Below are positions 1 to 11,569 of a stretch of DNA of 64,000 nucleotides, piece after piece (position 1 is the first letter of the stretch; the number at the start of each line of letters is the position of its first letter). A model generated the notes under the pieces. That model searched no databases. It saw only the letters and a program-made list of their open reading frames with translations, and was not told the DNA's origin. The DNA is from Notamacropus eugenii. Its lineage: Eukaryota > Chordata > Mammalia > Diprotodontia > Macropodidae. The DNA lies in contig NC_092875.1 of the NCBI RefSeq assembly GCF_028372415.1, forward strand, positions 229,747,136-229,811,135, read 5' to 3'. The position numbers and the translations under genes were made by a program.

Positions 1-26
1 CATCCTCTTCTCCTTGACAGAGCCGG

Positions 27-545
27 GGTCAATAAGCATTTATTAAGAACTTCCTATGATCCAGATACTGTGGTAAGAGCTAAAGAGACAAAGAAAGGCA
101 TAAAACAGTCCCTAACCTCAAGGAACTCTCAATCTAATGAGAGAAACAATGCACAAAAAAGCTGAAAAAAAAAGGGGAGGATATGGAGACAGAGGAAGGA
201 GGGAACATGATGAAGTTATACAACCAGAGTGGCAAATTATCTGAGGTGTGTTTCTCAGTTAATTTCATCTTGCAGAATAATAAATTTCTGGAGATTAAGT
301 CCAGGAAAGAAACCAGTTGGGAGATGATAAGAATTCCCTAGGTGCCATCTTTAAATAGTGGAGGGTCTGGGAGAAGCTGCTCAGCGACAATTCTCCACCC
401 TCTCCAGTCAGGGGGAAAGAGGAACCCCAGGAGTAGGGGTGATGAGTAGATAGGATTTTTCCAAGTTGATTTCATCCTGCAGAAAGATGAATTTCTGGAG
501 ATCACTAAGTCTAGGAAAGTAGTCAAGTAGAATACAACAATAATC
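27..545 (-). repeat. L2-tailed composite element with duplicated head (copy 1)
   Basis: Read on the minus strand, the 3' end is an L2-type tail (27-160) finishing in 'aataaatgcttattgacc'. Upstream of the tail lies a T-run plus 'cagctttt' block, and further 5' a head unit present twice, at about 257-312 and 463-522 (period near 207 bases). Both units share 'ttctgcaagatgaaatt'-like sequence. Another copy with the same plan lies at 60683-61212 on the plus strand, and two relatives lie at 18560 and 24755. This looks like a non-autonomous element mobilised by L2. The tail is recognised; the head family is not. Confidence 0.6.
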
Positions 546-790
546 TTTTGGTTTTTTCCCCTAGGTTTTCATGATACTGCTCTGTCCTGGTTCTCCTACC
601 TGTCTGACCACTCCTTGTCAGTTTCCTTTGCAGGATCTTCATCCAGGTCACACGGTTCTCTTCTAAGGGTGTGTCCATTCCACCTCCCATACCCACTCCA
701 CTACTCAGTGAGAGGGACTCTGTCCTGGGCTCTCTTCTTTTCTCCTTTACTATTTCACTAGGTGATTTCAAGCTCCTATGAATATAATTA

Positions 791-1030
791 GGGCAGCTAC
801 ATGGCAAAGTAGGCTGGGCCTGGTGTCAGGAAGACTCATCTTGATGAGTTTTAATCCAGCCTTAGACATTTGCTTGCAGTGTGACTCTTGGCAAGTCACT
901 TAACCTTGTTTGCCTCAGTTTCTTCATCTGTAAAATGAACTGGGGAAAGAAATGGTGACTATTCCAGTATCTTTGCCAAGAAAACCCCAAATGGGATCCT
1001 GAAAAGTCAGATATAACTGAATAACAGTGG
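791..1030 (+). repeat. Marsupial SINE with RTE (BovB-like) tail
   Basis: A tRNA-like head ('gggcagctacatggc') is followed by the CORE segment ('ggcaagtcacttaacc', 'ctgtaaaatgaactgg') and the RTE-type tail ('tatctttgccaagaaaacc', then a 'gtcagatataactgaataac' stretch). It sits inside L2. Flanks at 782-790 and 1031-1039 match as ATATAATTA / ATATAATCA, a target duplication with one mismatch. Confidence 0.8.
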
Positions 1031-1579
1031 ATATAATCATCATTCCTACGCTGATGATTCTTAGATCTACTTTTCCTAATTTCCAGACTCCAACTGCTTA
1101 TTAGCATAGCATCTCAAACTGAATGTATAATAGATGCATTCTACTCAAATCTTTCCCCCAGCATCCTCTCTTTTTCTGAACTTCTCTGTTATTGTTGAGA
1201 GCACCACCATACATACAGACTTGAGGAAATGACTATTCATTTTCTCTCTTACTCTTATATCCATCTGTTGTTTTACCTTCATAGCCTCTCTTATATACAG
1301 TCCTTTGTCTCCTCTACTAACGTGCTCACTATTCACCCTACTGTGGCAAATCTCTCCCCATTATAATTCATCCTGCACTCAACTATCAAATTAATCTTCC
1401 TAAACCTCAAATTTGACCATATCACCCCCCAATTCAATAAACTCAACTGTCTTTCTGTCACTTCCAAGATCAAAAATATAAAATTCTCTTTTGGTATTCA
1501 AAGTCCTTCATAACCTAGTCCCCTCCTATCTTTCCAGTCTTCTTACACCTTATTCCTTGACATATATTCTCTATCCAGT

Positions 1580-1892
1580 TGATGGGGAGCTTGAACCCCA
1601 GCCCTAGGACCATATCTCTCCCCAGCCCAAAGATCCTATCTTTGGTAATAATTCATGAGTGGGTCCCAGTGAGGTCAACTATCTCTCCCTGTTACTTGGC
1701 ACATCGTTCACTGAACTTCTTCTATATAAGCTTTAGCATCACCTTCGTTAAGTTGAGAGTTTCCCAAGGAGCTCTACCCTTTTTATTAGCATTACAATAA
1801 ACTTTTGCCACTTGACTAGAACACTGCTTTAATCTTAGAATTCTTTCCAGACAACTCTGCACTGTACCTCAATATTCTGGGGTCCCTTATCA
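1580..1892 (+). mobile_element. Solo LTR of an endogenous retrovirus inside L2
   Basis: The block starts TGATGGGGAGC and ends CCCTTATCA, giving TG...CA ends. It carries a TATA box (TATATAAG, 1723-1730) and an AATAAA signal (1796-1801) about 95 bases before the end, the usual LTR order. L2 homology stops at the left edge ('ctatccagt') and resumes at 'gacactggcctcc' just to the right. The flanks do not show a clean duplication, so the edges may be off by 1-3 bases. No internal viral sequence is present. The layout resembles class I LTRs, but the family was not identified. Confidence 0.65.
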
Positions 1893-2289
1893 CAAAGACA
1901 CTGGCCTCCTGGCCATTCCACAAACAAGACATGCATCTCTTCAGCTCCAGGCATTTTCTCTGGCTGTCTTACAGAGCTGAAATGCTCTCTTTCTTTATCT
2001 CCACCTATTGTTCCTGGCTTCCTTCAGTTCCAGCTAAAGTTTCACCTTTTACAGGAAGTCTTTCTCTAAGCCTTGTAATTCTAATGCCTTCCCTTTGTTG
2101 ATTATCTCTAATTTATTGATTCTGTCCATAGCTTGAGCTTGTTTACTCATACATAGATTGATTTATTGTCTCCCTAAACTGAATTTCTTTATAGCAGAGA
2201 GTGTTTTCGCCCCTCCTTTATTTTGTATCCCCAATGCCTGGCACGTAGTAGGTGCTTAATAAATGTTTATTCACCTACTTAATGAATTA

Positions 2290-2655
2290 CGTGAGTGGAG
2301 AGAAGGGGACAGGTGCAAGACATATGAGACAGAATTGAAAAGATTTGACAACTAATTGGATGTGGGGGCCAAGGATGTCTCTGTGGCTGTGAAAGTGTAT
2401 GACTGGAAGGATGATGGTGCCTTCAATAGAAGTAGGGAAGTTTGGTGCAGGAATGGGGTAGGGGGCATGTAGTGAATTCTGATTTGGACATATTGCTCTT
2501 GAGATGTGTATGAGACATACAATTGTCCAATAAATGATGTAGCACTGGAGTTTAGAAGAAAAACTACGACTGGATATGTAGAGTTATCTATAAAGAGAAG
2601 ATAATTTAACTCTATGGGAGCAAATGTGATCATTAAGAGAGAGGGCATAGACAGA
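2290..2655 (-). repeat. L2 fragment
   Basis: On the minus strand the sequence matches the L2 segment just 3' of the catalytic core: antisense 'ggtgccttcaatagaagtag', 'gaattctgatttggacat', 'gtagagttatctataaagag'. It abuts the plus-strand L2 copy that ends at 2285, so the two 3' parts face each other. Confidence 0.65.
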
Positions 2656-2659
2656 ATCT

Positions 2660-4029
2660 CTTGTAACCATACCATATTGCCCCTCAGAGGGTATCAACAT
2701 GGGGACACTAGTTGCAGTGACTTTTTCCTTGGCAGGCTTTTAACATCCTCCTCTAATCTACTCTGCTCTTACCATCAGGGCATTAAGCTTGGTCACCACA
2801 TTCTAGCCATGCGTGGGGTTTTCAGTAACTAATTCCAAGTACCTCCATTAACACATTTCTTTGGAATTTAGGGATGCCTATAGTTTCAAACAACTCACAT
2901 AGTGACACCTTTTGTCTTCCTTTTATATATCCCTTCCAAAGAGTCCATAAGATTGTATAAAATCTGTTTAATAGGTTCCTCATCCCATTCAGGGGGTCCT
3001 CTCCAAAACAATAGTCCTCAACACAGTTCTCCTTCCACTACTTAGTACCAATTCTCCAACATCTAAGTAGCCAAGGCAGCTATTCATCCCCCAGCATGCA
3101 AGTATACGATGTAAAATGGTAGTTTAACTATGCTGCTTGTGCAAAACATACAGAATCATGACAAAAAAAAAAATATGTCACTTTAATTGGTGTATAGTCA
3201 TACACCAGTTCCAAGGATCTTGGTTTGCAAATAGAACTTTCATGAGATGGAGTAAAAGTGACAAAAATACAGCTAAATTGAAGCCTAGACTTTGAAGAAA
3301 TTCTCAATTCTATTAATATAAGCAACTTACTCCAATAGTCCAATGGATCTATGGTCTCATTTATGTGGGCATTTCATCCATTGATGCTGATTCCAACCAC
3401 TTGTAATGCAAAGTTAATGAGTAAAAGTAATTTCCCACTACATATGCTTGTTTAGTTGACATTATACTGTAAGACCACTATTCATTAATGCATGTAATTA
3501 AACTTTATTGATTATTCAATAATAGAAATAACAAGTCCTCTAAAGAGAAACCATCACCCTCTTTCCTAAAGATCCTGATAAGCACATCTCCTACTTATGC
3601 TCATGGTGATTTTCCTTCTCCGCTCAGTCATAAGCCATGTGTCTTCCTCTGAGGGGGCATTCTGGCAAATCCCTATCAACTGGCATTGCTCTAGATCAAA
3701 CATGGGGCACTTATATTTCCAAGTTTGAGCAATATCAGAGTCTGTCCTAGATATGAACCAAGAGTAGGCTGATGGGTAGGGCCTCCTCCAGTGTTTTAAT
3801 TTTTTTTATTCTGACTAAAGGTGTTTGTAAATTACATTTAAGGGCTGTTTGGTGATCAATTATCTATGCTTATAGTGAAAGAAAAATTTAAATCAAAGCT
3901 TTCATCATTAGCAAGTTTTTATTATTTACTAGATTTGAGACACTCATAAATATTATTAGCAGTTATTTACCAATTTGTGGGATATACACATCATGCCATT
4001 TAAGTCTTCATCTTATTACACACACAAAA
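2660..4029. other. No gene or repeat recognised
   Basis: This 1.4-kb AT-rich stretch has no convincing open frame, splice pattern or repeat that I recognise. It holds a short A-run near 3162-3172. Confidence 0.5.
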
Positions 4030-4240
4030 AAAAATTGATAGAGCTCTGAGTCAGGAAGACCCAGACGCATATTAAATGTGTACTCTGGGCAAGTCACTTA
4101 ACCTCTGCTTGCCTCATTTTCTCCACCTGCCTCACAGGATTGTTGCGAGGATCAAATGAAATAATATATATAAGGTGCTTGGCACATAGTCAGTGCCACA
4201 TAAATGTTAGCTATTGTTGTTATTATTATTATCTGTAGGA
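4030..4240 (+). repeat. MIR-type CORE-SINE
   Basis: The CORE segment ('gggcaagtcacttaacctct') is followed by 'gttgcgaggatcaaatgaaa', 'ggcacatagtcagtgcc' and a 'tagctattgttgttattatt' end, the standard MIR layout. The tRNA-like head is only partly preserved. Confidence 0.8.
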
Positions 4241-4347
4241 TTAAATACAGATTCCTCTATTTTATATTTAAAATTCTTCACAACCCAGCTCTAATCTTTC
4301 TCTTTGTGCTCCCCAAATCAGGTTTCAAAATTATACTCATACTTTCT

Positions 4348-4951
4348 TGCCAGGACTAGAGGCCTGTGGGCTACCCGAGTCTTCTTACCTCACCTCCCGA
4401 GGTCTTCGGTTGGCCAAACCGGATGCTCGTATGAGAGAAAGGACGTTCCAGAGTCGAACAAGGGTTGAGCTTTATTTCAGGGTCTAGTTACAAGTGCAGG
4501 GGATTCTTCCTTAGGAGGGATAGAAGAATCTCCCAAGGAGGCAAAGATCTTACAATAAAAGATTGGAAGTAGAAGTACAAGCGGGGAGAGAGGGGCAGGG
4601 GAGAGAAGGAGAAGAGGAAAAGCGGAGCCTTGTGTCCTCTTTGGCTCCTCACGTGCTAAGAGAGCTTTCAGGCTTCCCTGATCCTACTTAACTCTCCAGA
4701 AGCATAGTTTGCATCTAAATACCGTGCTGTTAGGTAACTAGGTGTGCTCCAATCCGGGACAATCTCGAGGGCGGGGAGATCTCTCTCCCATCACGTTTCT
4801 CACGGGAAGAGGCGGAAATACACGAGATAGCTCGGTTCACCTGGATTCCCAGCCGTTTCCTGGGGGGTCTCATGAGAGCTCTAAGATTTAGAAGTTCCCA
4901 CCTTTACCCGCCCGAGACTGTCCACACGGAATTGAGCTTCCAACCCCAACA
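4348..4951 (-). mobile_element. CpG-rich solo LTR (class II-like ERV), 6-bp target duplication
   Basis: On the minus strand this 604-bp block starts TGTTGGGGTTGG and ends AGTCCTGGCA. An AATAAA signal lies at 4476-4471, about 120 bases before the 3' end. Identical hexamers CTTTCT flank it (4342-4347 and 4952-4957). Six-base duplications are typical of class II (betaretrovirus-like) elements. CpG content is clearly higher than in the surroundings, which suggests a fairly recent insertion. No second LTR or internal region is present, so it is a solo LTR left by recombination. Confidence 0.75.
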
Positions 4952-4957
4952 CTTTCT

Positions 4958-5100
4958 TTTTTTTTTTTGGCAAGGCAATTGGTATTTTAAGTGACTTGCC
5001 CAGGGTCACACAGCTAGTAAATATCAAGTATCTGAGGCTGGATTTGAACTCAGGTTCTCTTAACTCCAGGACTGTTCACTGCACCACCTAGCTGCCTCCA
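4958..5100 (-). repeat. Marsupial tRNA-derived SINE
   Basis: Minus-strand copy beginning (on plus) with a T-run, then 'ggcaaggcaattgg', 'gtgacttgcccagggtcaca', 'ctggatttgaactcagg' and 'caccacctagctgcc', which is the reverse of the usual head and CORE. The T-run is the A tail and directly touches the right LTR flank. Confidence 0.85.
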
Positions 5101-5117
5101 CACTGTCAGTGAATGTA

Positions 5118-5228
5118 GGATGTTCCAAAAGTCGTAGTGCAGCTTTAAGTTATGAAAATTTAATAATTAAAACAAAGCTTAAACTTTAATTAATAGCTTA
5201 AAGCTACACTAAAGCTTTTGGGACTCCA
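5118..5228. mobile_element. Mariner-like MITE
   Basis: Imperfect terminal inverted repeats of about 30 bases face each other: left 'gttccaaaagtcgtagtgca', right (reverse complement) 'gtcccaaaagctttagtgta', both running into 'gctttaag'. TA dinucleotides lie at 5116-5117 and 5229-5230, as expected for a Tc1/mariner element. The internal part is short and AT-rich with no transposase. A related left end occurs at 45076. Confidence 0.65.
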
Positions 5229-5324
5229 TATATAATTCCACTTCTTTAAATAACAGCTTATTTCTAGTTAGAAAAAATCTAGTTATTTATAATAGCTGTA
5301 GGAGTACAATAAGATCATGCTAAT

Positions 5325-5558
5325 TCATATACAGGTATTATTACAAACATTAACCATGGTCACAACATAACTTTTATTGCTCTGGTAACTACAAAATATA
5401 AAGCCATTCGATTTAATGTTCCTTGAAGCATCACATTCAACGGAAAATATCCTCAGATTTGACAGTCTATCTTGGGCTAGTGGTGATCTTAAACTATCAA
5501 AAATGATTCTCAGTTTGCTGAAACTTCTTTGATAGGATGTAATAGGCAAAGGTCCCAA
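5325..5558 (-). pseudogene. hAT-like transposase remnant (C-terminal part)
   Basis: A 77-codon minus-strand frame reads '...YQRSFSKLRIIFDSLR', 'AQDRLSNLRIFSVECDASRN'. This resembles the C-terminal dimerisation region of hAT transposases, where FSKL, a YLRS-like motif, QERL and a LLSIE-like motif occur in that order. Only this segment is visible. No zinc-finger N terminus, catalytic residues or terminal repeats were found, so it is a dead fragment. Recognition rests on a short motif string; a domesticated hAT-derived gene fragment is the alternative. Confidence 0.5.
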
Positions 5559-5849
5559 ATAGTGTAATATTGCTCCTTTGTTTGGGTAGAGAGCAGCCTC
5601 AAAGGGCAGAGGACTAGACTGACAGCAGAGATCAACATCTCTCAGTGACTGCTTGTGAGTAGGGAATTTGGAACTTGAAGCTTAAGGCACTTTCCCTTTA
5701 AATAGATCACTGAAACATCAAACTTCTTGCAAGAGTCCACAATTAAATAGTTCCTAGTTCTTTTTCACAAATCTATTTCCATATTTATGGACCAGAAACA
5801 GAAAGGAATTCATATTATAGTGAAATTCAGGACTAGCACATGGTTATAA

Positions 5850-6070
5850 AATTCAGTGTTGGTAGACTGTGGAGAAACAGGCTCCGTAATATCATTGTTT
5901 GTAGGACTGTTAACATTTTGGAGAACAACATGGCAGTAGACAATAAGTGGCACAAAACTAGTGATAGCCTTTGACCTAGTGATTCCACTGCTAAGATACT
6001 ATCCTCACAACAGCATTTCAAGAGGAAAAGGGCTTATTTGTACAAAAAAATTTATTGTTGTTTTATTATT
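5850..6070 (+). repeat. Old L1 ORF2 3' fragment
   Basis: The stretch 'ttggtagactgtgg...ttggagaacaacatgg...cctttgacctagtgattcca...' follows the order of the L1 ORF2 C-terminal coding region in the sense direction. It is strongly diverged. Confidence 0.45.
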
Positions 6071-6674
6071 ATATACAGTGACATTTTAAAAGTTTTAGAG
6101 ACATAGTTTCTGGGTAATTTAATTAAAAATGCCAACATGTTTATTAATAAAAAGATGGTCATTTGGCCATCTCTCTTAGACCAAAGACCCCTCATGGCAA
6201 TGGGCTTACAGTTTATATGCCCTTGAAAGAGTATGTATTCCTGAAGGTGGCAATCAACTCTGACTGAGTAAAAATTAATAAAAGAATTAGTTTTACAATA
6301 AGAGAATGGGCTATATTACAATGAGAGTCTTGGGGTATTTGATTTGGATCACCCAAGTCTTGGTCAAAGAGATTTATAAATTTCCATATAACCTGTCTAA
6401 TAAAAAGTATTAACATTTCCCCAGACCTATCTGAGTAAACATAATGGAGAGGAATCCTTTCATTAGTCCAAACTTAGAATTTCTTTTACTGTCTGATTAG
6501 ATCTGGGCCTGAGTAAATCTTTGAGAAAGATTTCCCACAGTGATTGATTTCTGTATGAGGAAGTAGAAAAGGGGAAAAACCTTGGTTCTGATTCAATAAT
6601 TAGTTATTAATGCAAGAGAGAAATAATAATTTCTCTCAATATATATCTATATGTTAATGTAATGGATATTGTAG

Positions 6675-6810
6675 AATTATAAAATGATGCGACACATTCA
6701 AAGAAATATGAAAAGATGTATGTGGAGCAATGAAAAGTGAGATCAGCAGAAACAAAAGACTGCATATATATTGACTAGGGCTGTTTTTTAAAAAGAAAAA
6801 GCCAAAGGCA
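6675..6810 (+). repeat. Old L1 3'-end fragment
   Basis: 'gaaaagtgagatcagcagaa' preceded by 'gaaaagatgtatgtggagca' matches the sense strand just before the L1 3' UTR. Short and diverged. Confidence 0.4.
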
Positions 6811-8043
6811 GTAGATCTTTAGATTTGGAAAGGGACATAGAACAAAAATATTTTTCATTTACTCTGTTAATTAAATGCTAAAGGCTTTATGTAAGATTCT
6901 TGTACTTTATTTTGTATTTATTGGTTTTTGTGGATAATTACTAAGTTTATGTTAATATTGAGAGTATACTCTGGGCTTACTATCTCAGAGTCAGGTTGCT
7001 ACATAACTCTCCCTTAGGATTCTAGGGGTACCCCTTGGTCGTCTGTCTCCTCTCCACTGCAGTCAGTTTAAGCCTCCTTTCCAGGTGCGCTCTACCCACT
7101 GTTAGACACCAATGACCAATACTTCAATTTCACTTAATTTATTAACATTAATTAGCATTAATAAAAGGATATTTAGTTGGAAAATATGGCAAGAACCGAA
7201 GTACAAATATTGCTCCCCATAACTTAGGGCACTCTCTCCCTCTCCTCCATACTACCATAGTTTTGGGAAGAGAAGGCTCATATTTAGCCAAATTTCGGCA
7301 TCCTACCAAGTTCAATTGATCCTACCAAGTTCAATTCCCAAGGAGGCATTGCTGTCTGATGATGAGTCCCTATTGAAGTTACCATTGAACTGGGTCCTGA
7401 CAATTGTTCCATTATCATTGGGCCATAAATCCTAGAATGGTTGAAAAACTCAGCATGGACTTGAATCTTAGACTCCCAGACTCCTGGATTCCCAGATTCT
7501 CAGATGTTTTGCTCTTCTGACCTTCAGAAACCCTATAGCTTCAGCTTCACTTAAAAATAAAAAGGAACACTGGGGCAGAGAGCTGAGGCTCATAATTTAC
7601 AGGACCACATACTGACCTTGGAGAGGAGAGGGCTAGAAACCTCTCCCCTTAGCATTGTTTCTCCCTGGATGCCCTCTATCAGGAAGAAGTCAGCCAAAGA
7701 GAAGTCAAACCAAGAGAGAGGAAATGGCCAAGACTGACTAAATGATTTTGAAATCATTCCCATTTCCAGTTCTAGCCAATCAAAGAGGCTACTGTCCACC
7801 ATGTCGTTTGCAGACCGGAAAATTACAGAACATCTCCATGTACTCCAAAGTCTCTGAAGTATTTCAAGCACCCATTATTACAAATATTCCTAAAGCAGGC
7901 TCCCCAGCTTTTCCCTACTAGGGAACTGTATCTGTAGTTATCTTGCAAAACCACTTTTCTGATCCATATTACTTATTTAAAAAGGTCTTTTGAAAACAAA
8001 ACCAAACTTTCATGGATTGATTATGTATTTCTTTTATTGCCTC
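6811..8043. other. Unassigned AT-rich sequence
   Basis: No gene or named repeat is recognised. A short direct tandem repeat of about 19 bases ('atcctaccaagttcaatt') lies at 7300-7317 and 7319-7336. Part of 7000-7900 could be an old antisense LTR, but no matched ends are visible. Confidence 0.4.
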
Positions 8044-9254
8044 TCTGATGTAAAAACTGTGCCCATGCTTATACAGTTTTCTTTAGTATATATTAGAAAG
8101 TCTAGCTATTCCTGGATCCTACTAACATTTTTAAAGCATGTGAGACTGTCACAATATTACATCACAGTATTCTCTTAACTAGATCAACTACACATCTAAA
8201 GTCCTAGGAACCGTGCTTACCTAACCATAGTTACCTAGGTTGTCTCTCTCCAAAATCTTAATTTCAGAATCATCATGGACTCTCTACTGAGTTTAGTTGC
8301 ACCTTGATTCCAGTACATAATAGCATGTTTGATTGCAGAACACAAGATGCTGAAGGGAGAAGGAAATGCAAACAGCACAGTTCCTTCCCTGGCTGCCTTT
8401 CTAACAGTGTTGAAGCAAGTGGAAAAATACTGAGGTCATCAAAACAGCTTCAGCCCCATTTTTCTACCATGTGCTAGACAGAGTCTTGATCAAATCTCTC
8501 TCAACCTTAGCGTAAGATTCTGTGGTTAGTTTCAGCGTACCAGCAAATGGAGGCAATATTTCCTCTTTTTTAGTATCCCAGCTAAATGCAGTCTCAGAAT
8601 GGGCAGAAATTTTCATGTACTCATCTGAGAGCACAGCTGCTCCTTTCTGCCCACAACTGGAGCTGAAGCGAGGTTACCAGGACTTATATGCTAATAGTCA
8701 CCAGAGTTAGGAATTCAAGTCCATACTAGTGTAAAAATTTAAACAAATTTGGTGGAAATGACTTTAAATCAAGGAAATAATTTCTGGATTTACCAAGATA
8801 AAGAGTAAATAAAGAGATTATTTAAATAAAGAGATCTTTACACAGTAAATATCTCAAGAGCACCTTTGATTTATTGTATATATCTTGTAGATACAATTTT
8901 TTTGCAACCAGGGAAGAAACTGTACTGTTTGCCTTTCCTTCTCCCTTCAGCATCTTGTGTTCTGCAATCAAACATGCTATTATGTACTGGAATCAAGGTG
9001 CAACCAAACTCAGTAGAGAGTCCATGATGATTCTATAATTAAGATTTTGGAGAGAGACAACCTAGGTAACTATGGTTAGGTAAGCATGGTTCCTAGGACT
9101 TTAGATGTGTAGTTGATCTAGTTAAGAGAATACTGTGATGTAATGTGACAGTCTCACATGCTTTAAAAATGTTAATAGGATCCAGGAATAGCTAAACTCT
9201 CTCATATATACTAAAGAAAATTGTATAAGTATGCGCACAGTTTTTACATCAAAG
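8044..9254. repeat. Large inverted repeat (two ~345-bp arms, ~514-bp spacer)
   Basis: The left arm 8044-8393 and the right arm 8908-9254 are reverse complements over their whole length. By hand alignment they differ at roughly 15-17 positions plus one 3-base indel (left 'cacaatattacatc', right 'cacattacatc'), which is about 95% identity. The outer ends read 'tgatgtaaaaactgtg' on both sides; the inner ends read 'ttccctgg' and 'ccagggaa'. The spacer holds no open frame of note. I do not recognise the arm sequence. Transcribed, it would fold into a very long hairpin. Confidence 0.9.
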
Positions 9255-9284
9255 AAGTGTTATATACAAAAATTTTATCCACCT

Positions 9285-9395
9285 TTAGACTATTAGTTCC
9301 TTCAGGGCAGGAACACAATTTTTGCTTTCCTTTGTCTCCAGTCTTTAGCACAGTGCCTGGCACAGAGTAAACATGTAATAAATGTTTGTACACTG
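9285..9395 (+). repeat. L2 3' tail
   Basis: 'ccttcagggcaggaacacaa', 'agcacagtgcctggcacaga' and 'taataaatgtttg' give the L2 3' end in order. Confidence 0.75.
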
Positions 9396-10490
9396 CTTCA
9401 GCACTTCTGTTGTTTGTGAACAGAACTAGGTAGCGCCCTAATAACACTAATTCTGGAAAATCAGCAGATTTTTGGATGAACTTTAAGATTTGCTTGTAAT
9501 TTATTCGTTAATATTTTCCTGAGGCTAGTGAAACTAGAGATGCAAAGATTTTGCCTTAGATTCTCCCTTCCCCCCAAATGAAAGAGTTGTGTAATTCTAA
9601 GATGTTGCCTTCATAACTGCTGGATAAAGATAGTGTAGCATATATGGCACAAACCTAATACATTTTGTTTCCCTGAAAAAATACTTGCTTGTCCTCACTG
9701 CGTATCTTTACAATGTTTGGTGTATTGTCAGTCTGATCTCTTGCATTTTATGCTTATGCATTTTTTTATATCAGTTCCATCCAGTACTGATCAGTGAAGA
9801 ATTTGTGATGCTAACCATCTTTTTATGAACTTGAAAGGAGTCTATAGGGGAATATCTGGATTTGGAACTGGGGTTGTATTCTAAGGGGAAAGAGCTGAGC
9901 AACGAACCTAATCCCTTCCTCATCCACAGAGACTGAGAAGGTGCAAGTGGGAGGGGCTCAAGTCTCATTCACTCTAGTTTCTCAGGGTTTTCACATCAGA
10001 CCCTTCCTGCAAATTTGGTTCCAAGGGCACCATGGCTCAAACTCCTTATCCCCCAAATCTGGCAGACTCAACAATTACAAGCACAGCTGAAATGATGGTG
10101 GTAAAAGAGAGCGTTCAGTCTTACCAATTTAAAACACATAGGTAGCCAATCAGAAGAGGCTAGCCCACTTAGGTAGTAGGGGACACATAGGGCTTCATGT
10201 TAGGCAAACTGAGCATGCCCAAGGCCAGGTTATACTCCACAAAGGCCAAGAGACTGATGTTTTCCCCAGGCTCTGAGAAAAGTTTGAATCTCAATTTTTT
10301 TAACCCTTCTATTTAACCATTTACTTGGTCTTTTTAAGACACAATTGTGATTTCAAGTTGCTAACTATTCACATCACTAATCCATGAGCATTATTGTTGG
10401 AATAAACTGAGAAGAGACAGTAGATGAGTGTCCAAGGACTAGAGAGATATTTAAAACTATGATATTTTCCCAGAATTCAGTCTCTGGCTA
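9396..10490. other. No gene or repeat recognised
   Basis: AT-rich sequence. It includes 'agccaatcagaagaggc' (10145) and 'gagcatgcccaaggcc', which could belong to an old LTR, but neither ends nor signals could be fixed. Confidence 0.4.
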
Positions 10491-10494
10491 GGGT

Positions 10495-10622
10495 CTCAGA
10501 ACTACTGAATGAATGAATGAGTGAAAAAAAGCAATTGCTAACTATGTAGAATCTGGCGGAGATACAAATAGAAAAGAAAGTTAGTCCCTGCTCCTAAGGA
10601 GCTCACCATCTAAGAGGGAATT
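10495..10622 (-). repeat. L2 3'-end fragment
   Basis: On the plus strand, 'tgaatgaatgaatgag' is followed by 'agatacaaatagaaaagaaa' and 'gtccctgctcctaaggagct', the reverse of an L2 3' end. A TG/TATG simple repeat follows to about 10662. Confidence 0.6.
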
Positions 10623-10984
10623 ATATATACATATGCATGTATATGTGTGTGTGTGTGTGTATGAGGGCTTAGATGTTTGGTGGATGTACAACAGTCCTTG
10701 GGGTGTAGCAGCAAGGCAAATGGCACTTCAGTATAATATCTGTAGATAAAACTATATGCACTGTTGACATTGAACCATTTGGCAGTGCCGAAGACCTGAG
10801 TGGTTAGGTCTTTTCTGGGTGTTCCATAGCTGTGGCTACTAATAAGGCAAGGAATGGAACACTTTCAGAGGTAATTGCTAGGCAGCCTTTTCACAAGAGT
10901 TGCTCCCTTAGATGACAGCTAAAGGTCCATGCTGCAAGTACCAGACTGGGAACAGGACCCGGGGTCCTAAAACATTACTCCTTT

Positions 10985-11524
10985 TCACTGTCCTTTTGCT
11001 GGCTCTTCATGCCCTGTAACTAAGGGTATCCCTGAAGGCTCTGTCCTGGGCTGTGTTCTCTTCTCTGTAGATATTATTTCACTTCGTGATTACATCAGTT
11101 CTCATGAATTTAATTATCACTTTTTTTTTCTGATGAGTCTCAGATCTACTTAGCCAGCTTTACCCACTCTCTTCTGATCTCCATCTCCAATCTCCAACTG
11201 GCTATTGCATATCCTGAACTAGATATCCTTTAGACATCTTAAACTCAACATGTCCAAAACCAAATTCATGATCTCCCCTCCCCTTCCTAATGTCCCTGTT
11301 ATTGCTGACAGTACCACCATCCTCTCAGTTAGCCAAGCTTGAAACCATCCTGATCTCTCTCACTTCTGATAGCCTATTTATGACCAAGGTCTGTTGATTT
11401 TGCCTTCATAAAATCACTCATATATTGCCTCTTTCTCTCCTCTAAAAGCTCAATGTTTGGTTTCTTTGTCTAAAGTCTTTCCCTATTTCAGTCCAACCCC
11501 TGCACTCATCTGTCAGGTTTATTT

Positions 11525-11569
<45 letters not shown>

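Larger units (their letters stand above)
561..2285 (+). repeat. L2-clade LINE, 3' half, interrupted twice
   Basis: The sequence follows the L2 reverse-transcriptase to 3'-end order: a 'ctgtcctgggctctcttct' stretch, the block coding the catalytic-core region, and a 3' end with 'gcctggcacgtagtaggtgc' and 'ttaataaatg'. A SINE (791-1030) and a solo LTR (1580-1892) split it, and L2 homology resumes on the far side of each. No open frame survives. It is a dead copy. Confidence 0.8.
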
